Source of the DNA: Acanthaster planci
Lineage: Eukaryota; Echinodermata; Asteroidea; Valvatida; Acanthasteridae
Direction of reading: 5' to 3'
Length of the DNA stretch: 64,000 bases
Assembly: GCF_001949145.1 (NCBI RefSeq)
Contig: NW_019091508.1
Location: 354,057-418,056 of the forward strand
Shown: piece after piece, positions 38,501 through 47,500 of the stretch
Layout: every line of letters begins with the position of its first letter
Numbering within the stretch: position 1 is the stretch's first letter
Notes under the pieces: generated by a model
What the model was told of the DNA's origin: nothing
The model's input: the letters and a program-made list of their open reading frames with translations, nothing else
Database searches by the model: none
Translations under genes and position numbers: made by a program

Positions 38501-41500
38501 CGGCCTAAATGACTTTTGTGTGGAATTAGTGCTTACTGTTTGAGTTAATAGTATTTTTGTCAAATAAAACAATATGAATGAAAATTACTTTATGTCGGGA
38601 TTGACGACGAAGCGAGAGCGGACTGTGTGATATTCCAGCGGTACTGGGACTCCACACTGCGTGCGGTAAGTAGTGATCACGCACAAATTGTGCGGTTGAT
38701 CGGCCTCTGTTTATAACCAAAGCACTAAATGTGCTCCACAAACCCAAAGAGTCAGAGAACCAGTTTAATTTTTCTACCAAGAAATATGCCGTTTCAAAAT
38801 TATTTTTAATTTAAAGCAACATGAATTTCCTCGGTGATTCAGTGGAACTGTGGAATTGAACACAAAAGCAGGAAGGATATTTTCTGTATGTACAAAAGCA
38901 TTTCAAATCTAAGTATTCTTTCATTTGAAAGAAGGGAAATGTTGACAGGTGCAAGTCACAATACAGTCGGCCAATCAAATGTCACTTGTCGAAGTACTTA
39001 AACATTAAAATCTTGACAATTTGAACTTCAGGGGAATGGAGTTATCCTGAAAAGGTATTTATTAAACTAAACCACTTCATCGTGGTACCTTCGTGTGGAA
39101 AAACTTTCGTATCACTTGGTCATTTAACAAGGTGAAGCGCTGCTATTTTTTTCAATTGGGCTTCCCTATGTGTGGTCACACGACCTTTCCTTTTGCGGTC
39201 ACATGGTTGCTGCAGTGTCAGCTATTGGACTGCCTGAAGGGGACTACCATTGGGCCCGTGTTGCAATCAGGTTAGTTTCAGTGTCTTGAGAGCCAGGATT
39301 ACAGTTGCAGCTATGTTGATTTATGCAACTTGCATACAACTGGTCCTCGTGAGAAAAGAAATACACTTGCGATGACTCCTTACCCCATACAGACTTCCGA
39401 CACTTGCAATGCCGTTTGAAGCATTTTGGTGGTGGTTTTTTGAATCAGAAACTTCAAACTAAGCGGCTATAATGGTGTGGGCATTGTTTGAGTTACGGTG
39501 GTATTTTTGTACATAAAACTTAAAGCCTTTTAAGCCGTGACGTACATAGCACTGATCTGGTCCGCACGTGACACGGACCAGCGCTCACCATTTGTGCGCG
39601 CCACGTGCGTTCCGCGTGTACGTGGTCATGCAGCATCCGGGACATTTCCTTTGAGCGGTTGCAGGTGCGTATATCATGTAGGTGGTTTGCAGCTCTGCCC
39701 TCTTTTTTGAAATTCCCCGTAAGGATTTGTTTTTCTGTTTCATATACCCACAAAAAAAATTTGCAAACTGAAGGTAACAATTTCGTTTGATAAAAAGGTA
39801 GGAGAGATTAACTCCAACATTTAGAACAATGTGCTGCTTGCTTCCTATGTACCAAAAAGAACCGTGTTTCGGCCACATGATCCACGGGGTGGCGCGCAAT
39901 GCCATTTGTTATTAAGTGATCTCTTTTCCGGGTACCCGGGTACCCGGTATTAACAAAAATCGGGCACCTGGTTCTAAAAATACCTGCAAATGCACGGGCG
40001 TGTCAAGATGAAGAATGTGCGTGTCAGTGCCGTGACACTGCAGTTATGGCTTGTAATAGTCTATACACTTAGTGTGGGGTAGCATTGGGCGATTCCAGCA
40101 TTTTGGGACATGCAGTGCCTAATTTACTAACTTTTGTGATATTTTTCATAATTTGTTGTGCAACTTACATGTACGTATTGTGCAAAAGTTACATGAAATC
40201 GACTGCTGGACGAGGTATATCGTAATACATCTGACTTACATGGAGGGTGTCTTGCTGTTGCTGTACGTGTAGGGACAGGAGATGTCTTGCCTCTGCCAAT
40301 CTGCCCTGCATCACGTAGATGTACACCTGTGGTCGAGATCAAAATAAGACACATGCAGGTTGCGCTAACTCTAACCAAATATCCCTTTGCTGCGCCTACA
40401 AAGAGGTGATTATTTTTATGAAAGGTCACACCAGACAGGCTTAAAAATCCGGGCTTGGAAATTTATACAAACAGATTCTAATCAATTGTGGCACACACAT
40501 ACGCATGAAAATCAATGTATTTGCTGTGTCGTCTACCACAACATGTCTTGAAACAGGAATTGGTTTTACATAAGTTGTCAGTATAAAAAAAGACACTTTT
40601 TCCGCCAGAAGAGAAACTATAATTTGGATGGATGCTATGTTACAGAAGCTACTCCATGAAAGACAGAACACAAGCCAAAATCCCTCATAATTTATTTTGT
40701 GTCCGACAAGTTCCCAGAAATGTTTTGAGCTCAGCACATAAATCTGCGGAGAAATCCCTTCTAGGAGGCGAAGCTGTAAACTTGGGCCCTAGTTCGACTA
40801 CTCACAGCCCTCCAGTACTTGTCATTGATGAGGAGGTCCTCTGACTCTAACACCTCCCTGGCCAGACGATCGCCCTCCGTGAAGTGAAGCTTCAACCAGT
40901 CTTGTAGCTGCTGCAGCACCACACCACCTGGTCACACCACCGAGCAAAAATGTCAATGAGGAAGAGCATGAAGCATCACTTGTGATTTTTTAACAATTCC
41001 TCCATCGGCTGATCGACTGACAGCACAATGTAATTGCGTGATCATGCCCATCGACCGATTGCACTCAACATTTACATTCATTTAGACCCCTACCCTTAAA
41101 GGAACCTCGTAAGTGTGTGTAAAAGCTCACTGGTTTTCTGCTGGTTTCAAGAAAAAACCTACAAATGTAATGCCTACAGAATATGAGCAGCTGGCATTTT
41201 ATTGGGTGTTTCCTGCTTGTCCTCAACTCTCACTGAAAATGTCTACACTAAAGTGGAAATGCATATGCACCATAAAAAAAATGCTTGCCTTGTTGCAAAG
41301 AAATTGATGGAGAAAAGAAAAGTTATTGAGCACCAGTCCCTCAACTCAGGGACCTAAAATCTCCTGAAGCCACGGAGAAACTGAATTGAATTTGGAAAAA
41401 TCCATGTGACACAAACAATAGGTCAGTTATGCTTGCAGTGTTAATAAATTTCTGAATAAATTTATCAGCACACCAAACAAAGTACACTTTTTTCAATATT

Positions 41501-44500
41501 TCATATTCTATACAAAGTTCCTTATTCCTTACTGCATTCAAGACTGCATAGGACAAAATTTACCTGTCAGTTTTGACATTAAAATGGTTTTGGATGTTTA
41601 ATGACAACAAGAAATTACTCTCTGGTCACAATCCAGTTATAGCCTCTCTACTGATACACATGAACTTGTGGATTTCTCAAGACATAGCAGAAATCAATCC
41701 TGGAAACACTGTTAAAAAACAAGACAGTAGCTTACTGGTCCTCTTTGCTGTTTTTGTGCCATTACATTGTGTCTCCGGACCATAAATATACGTAGAGGGT
41801 GGTCCATGCAAATTATAAATGCATTTAATGCCAGCTCCCCATTGCTGCAAGATTCCAGACCATATTGTACATACACAACACTTCAGTCATGTCATCCACC
41901 TTGACCTGAAGCACTCCCTCATTGGTTGAAAAGAGCCAGGTTGGTGGAGAGTATTCATTTTGTTTATAGTGAAGCCACCGTAATGCATGCATTTCAGTAG
42001 TCATTTGTGAACAAGCCAAGTGCGGTTCCCACCAAAGGCGACAGTTTGCTGGCGAAATTGCGCAATCTCTTGGTCCCACTCAAGGCTCCATACCTGGAAG
42101 CGTCTCCACAAAGAGGATCTCGCAGAGGCTCCAGATGAGGCCCATGGTCTGCAGCAACTCGCTCTGTGCTGCGTAGCTCTCGCAGTCCTCACGGGACAGA
42201 TTGGGATCTGAAATGATGGGACACAAAGCAACCATTGAACAGGTCAGGCTTGAAACCCAGTCTGATAAAACAATGGCCATGTTATGAGAAGTATATGAAT
42301 CTGTTCAAAGTTGACTGTCTGGGCCACTGCTGTGGAAGGTCCTGATATAAAACGTGAACCCTGCTGGGATAATACTGCGCATAAAAGGCTTGCCTACCGC
42401 TTACACATGTGCCAATGGCAGCTACAGGTAGCGGCTTTCATGCATGTAGCCAATGATACCTGTTATATGTAGATATGGTCAACAATGAGTACATGGCGCA
42501 GTTGGCTCTCCAAGTAAATTTATCATTACTACTCCGTATTTCACTCCGCATTAAAAAAAATACAAGTACATAATACAAATAATATGAATAGGATAAGACT
42601 TGCAAATAAAATAGTGAATACATGGTATAATGATTGAAAAGTGGGCATACAATAAATTAAGAAGAAATGCATTGATAAGAATGTGGAGAAGGCAAGATTT
42701 AACCACTCGGTGCCGGGGTTTCTGGGGTTTGTATGCAAAGCCGGCAGCCCGAAATCGGACAAAGGCACTGGGCCTTGTAACAAGAGAACATTCTCAGGAC
42801 AAAAGACCCTCAGCTGGGAATTGCCGTCATTTTCCAGCTGGCATTAGCGGAGGTAATCCGTCATTATTTTGAAACAGTATACCACTTTTTGCAGCATTCA
42901 GCATCTGCAGATTATCAGCGCAGACAAAAGTGGCCCAGTACTCCAACAATGAGTGATACAGCATCGCTGCATGCTAATCTTGCATTTGAATCAGTTGTGC
43001 AGGTGGAAAACATCCTGTAAATGAAGCCATGAATTCTTGAAGAATTTTGAAAATGGAAAATCTTGAAAATCACCAAGGAACTTGTCCTGCCTATTCAAAT
43101 TCCACCCAGCAGGAAGTGGTTGAGGCAATTTAAGATCCATTGCCAAGCCTTTTATTGTGCGGAGGCAAGCGGCCTTGTGGTTAAGGTATGAAGTCCCTGA
43201 ATCAAGCACCAATCCTAATTACGCGTTGCAACGTTGGGCAAATCGCTTTCCCCTACTTGGCTCTCCCCACCCACGGATACGAATGGGTACTTACGAGGGC
43301 GGTGATGGTACAATATTCCATTGGCCATTTGTACTTGAAAAGGCGGCATTGGTTTTTAATACCGAAGCATGTAAATGAGACAATGAAATTGGGCAATGGA
43401 TGGCTTACAAGCTGTGATGACTTTGTTCAGTTGGGCTTCTTCTTGGAAATACACGTTCAGGACTTTGGGGTCACCCAAAGTGGGTGTTATTTCTCCGAAG
43501 TGGCCATGTGAATCAATGCATTGTGCTAGTGTATTTGTTGTATTTTTTTCAGCAGCATGAAATGTACCAAGGCTGACCACATTACCTTCTGCAGCTTTGC
43601 GCAAGTCCTGGACGCACTCCCCCATGAAGGCGCGGTAACGACGGCTGTACTTGACGAGTCTGGCGAGGGAATGGCATCGAGAGGAAATCGCAAAGTGACT
43701 TCAATTTACTTTTGGGCATTATTGGGGCAGATGTTCATGCTTCCAAAGGGTAGGAAATTTACGGGGCCCCCTTCTGGTCCTGCATATTTGTTGCCATTTT
43801 AATAACGTTTCATTTCAAAAAGTCCATGCAATATGCTGTCACTGTGGGAACTTTTACAGAGACTTTAGGCACTTGAGTCACTGTAAACTTCCGGGAATTT
43901 CTTGATAAATTACAACCCCTAACGTTTCTCCTGATTATTTATACAGTCCACTGTCAATATCAAGAACACTGTGATAGCAAAATATTGCTAAAAAGAGCAA
44001 ATTTTGCAAATCCTAGTTTCTTGAATTCTTATACTTTTCTTTGGTTTTCCACTTCTTTATTATAAATTTGTCTGGGGTTGGCTGTATATGTTTGCAGTTG
44101 TCATGAGGTTTAACATGACTAGAGACTTTGGGAATCATGTAGGATTGCAGACAAACTTACTGTGGTTTTCTGACGGCACCTGTCGACTCTGGACCATGCT
44201 TCTGAAGAGCCACAAACACATCTGTGATCCAGACACACAGTGCTTATCAGCAGGCATTCAATTACAATATTCCATTTTATAGTGAATTCTCTCAATTAAA
44301 TAATGGGTTTTTTTTATCCAGCATGGTGTTTTTACTCTGTTTGGGTAAGTAACTTGACAAATTAATATTCTTTTGAGGCAAAACCCTGCAGCCCAAAGAA
44401 ATGATGCAAGAAATCCCATTTTGTGACACTGCCGAAGTTCTTGATGGTGAAATGGTTTCTTCAAGCCTAGCTGGTCTTTGCATGTAAAAGCTTGTGCATA

Positions 44501-47500
44501 CCACATTCGTATAACTGCCAAATACTCTTTAGACCACATTCGCCACATAGCTACACACTTCTTTCAGCATTCAATGTTCTGTAAAGCAACGAGGATGGAG
44601 TGTTTCAAATATTGAGCTGGCAATATATCTTCCCCCAAAAAGAAAACACAAAAAACCTTGGTAGATTTTCAATGTTACAAAAGTAGGACGAGATATATCT
44701 ATTTAAACCTAAGTGTAGTGTAGTGCTGCAGCTGAACCGCCGAGCCGAACCAAAAATTATTGAACATGGCACTTTCGAACCCAACCAAACTGGTCGGTTT
44801 TGAATGTTTGGGTTTAATATGGCATGGCATTGCTAGCGCACAGAATGCATGCAAGAAGATATGATAAAAAAGCAAACACAACGAAAAATGAATACATGTA
44901 AATGAGTTATGCTGCACTGGCGCTTAGCATATGTGCATGTACATGTACACACTTTCTCTAAATGTATATGTACAGTAAACTTACAGTGGTCCCGCATCAC
45001 ACGATGGTTGGAAAAATCACATGGTGAGAATTCACCAATACTCAACCGACACCATGCAACGTACGGCATTTCCGCTTCACAATTCTAAATTCTCGCGACA
45101 TCCAATTGTGCTTATGTATATTAAGATTTAACATTATGTTAGCCAATCTTCGATACCCACGCCATTACATTCCATGTTAGGCCAATGATGTCATAAATGG
45201 CCGTGCAAAATGAATTTTGATTGGATGTTGATCACAGTCCGACTCCTGCTCGATCGAAGGCAACTCCGGAGGGGAAAATTGATTTTGGCAGGCGGGCCGG
45301 TGCAGCGATCCAGCGCACGACAAGATTTGGTTCGAGCGGTGGACCAATTTGCCTTTTGTTTGATCATGTTTGATAGAAGTCATTGTGTGAATACGTCATA
45401 ATGGAATTTTGCCAGATCTCTAAGTTGTTCGCAAATCTCAAATAACAAAATGCCGTTCTCCATTCGATAAAGACTGATGGAAAATCGTCCCTTTGGCCAC
45501 GTGGGCACTGTCCTGGGAAAGAATGATGAAGGTTTTTTGAATACATCAAAAGCCATAGCTTGGTAGCTGAATCTCTTTCGTGAAAAATAACCAAAACAAA
45601 ATTTTCTGGAAATCTAATTTCATCTTGTATCCTGTAAGGGAGGAAACCCCCATTTGAGCATGCTGGCTTTTTTTCTGTTTTCACATATCCTATGATTGTT
45701 TTTTGAGTCAAGTGTGGTCCAAACGCAACTGCTTTTGGTCTGGAAAACACAGTCGGAAACTGTCACACCTCCGACGGTAACTTTCTGGGGAAACAGTTTG
45801 GAAAAAAATTATGTTCACATCAAAGTTGCTTGTGGACGGGAATGTAGAGGAGATTCATTGCTTGTATTAACATATTTTATACACGGAAGTACTATAACAG
45901 CAAGTTCGTAGCGAGCTGTTTGATGTCTCAATGTGCATTGTACATGTACATGTATGTACATGTACACATGTACGTGTGTACAGTACGTCCGAACCCGAAA
46001 CGAACCAAAGTTAGCAAAAATTTCCGAACCGCATCTGAACCGAACCCAAACCAAACCTTGGCACCCACATGTACTTGCAGCACCAGTGAAGTGGAAGCCT
46101 GTACGTACCGTGTGACTGGGTGACTAACTTTCTCGCTATCGGTTTGTGCATATCCATTTGCCACTGGACCCAATGCAGCCTGGGTGGGCTAGGCAAGACA
46201 CTTGCTGTATAACCTGGGTAAAGAGAAAGGACATTTAATTCACAGGACAAATTCTTGACTCTGGAATTTATTTGAAACAGGGCAACTTCCTATCTGCCAC
46301 GAGCGTGACCAACAGAGGGAGCAACAGAGGCTCCTTTTGTGGGAAGTGCACTTCACTAACGACTAGGAGACGCTGCGTTCATGTCACTACCAACAAAATG
46401 AGCACTCCCCACCCACATAACTCTTTTCAACCAATGAGGGGGTGCTTCTGCTCAAGGCGGTTGATCTTCAACGACCACCACTGTTTACAATCTCAATGGC
46501 AATTTGCTTCAAGATGTACATGTACTTGAAATTTTAAGCCCGCCATCCCTCTATCCAAATTCTTCTACAAACCTTGACGGATTTCAAAGAAATTGAGGGG
46601 GGGTTAAGTTTGAGTACAGCTATGAAATGCCAGATGCAGTAAATGTTAGCCAAGTCTTATCTCCTTTAGCAAAAAAGAGCAATTTCTAATGTGATGAAAA
46701 AGTCTTCACAAGTGGGATGTCAATATTGGTGTAATGTACTACCCACTTTTCACTGGCCTTGTTCTCATCATATCAATGTCAACATTAACCACTATGAACC
46801 ATTCAGGCAATCTTTACAAAATAGTTTAAAAACTGATATTGAAAACACTCTGAAGCCAACTGCTGCCCCCAATCACATCAACATTTGGCATTTTTCTCCT
46901 AAAAAGTATGGAACTTTACACTCAGCAAATAATATTAGGCACCCTGGGTCAATCCTGTGGGAGATCGAATAACCTTCCAAACATGTGAACTAGGAAAAGA
47001 AATGCATATTTGACTTATATAGTGTGAAATCACCACAGTGATGGAATGCTGGCAGTGTCATCAAATGATACCCATGCGCAATCAACCGATCATTTGCAAC
47101 TAATCTGTGTGTCACTACAGGTTGCTGCCACAACTTTTGGGGATGGGGGCAGAGGGGGGATAGGGACAGGAAATGACTCAAACAAAAAACTGCTGGGCTG
47201 TGGAAGTTTGAAAAGTTGGCGGGGTACTGTTGGACACCACATGAAACTAGGGGACGCCAGGGCTTCATTTAAAAGGAGCGCAATCGCGCTTGCGGTCCTC
47301 CGCGCTCCTTAATGTTTTCCAAGGAGAGCAAAAAAAGCACTCCTTAAAACTTTAAGGAGTGCATGATTTTTTCAAACCAGCAGATGTTGGTTTATGACAA
47401 GCCCCTTGAATCTCGTTGGGTCGACAGTAGCAAACGAGTCCAATAATTGAATGTATTAAAACACATGGGCTGGTTATCAAAGTCTTTGAGTTGTGCACGC

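Noticed and set aside
45364-45750. 128-codon minus-strand open frame in a NUP85 intron
   Set aside because: No recognisable motif and no fit to NUP85, whose flanking exons (44161-44221 and 46109-46204) already join in phase without it.
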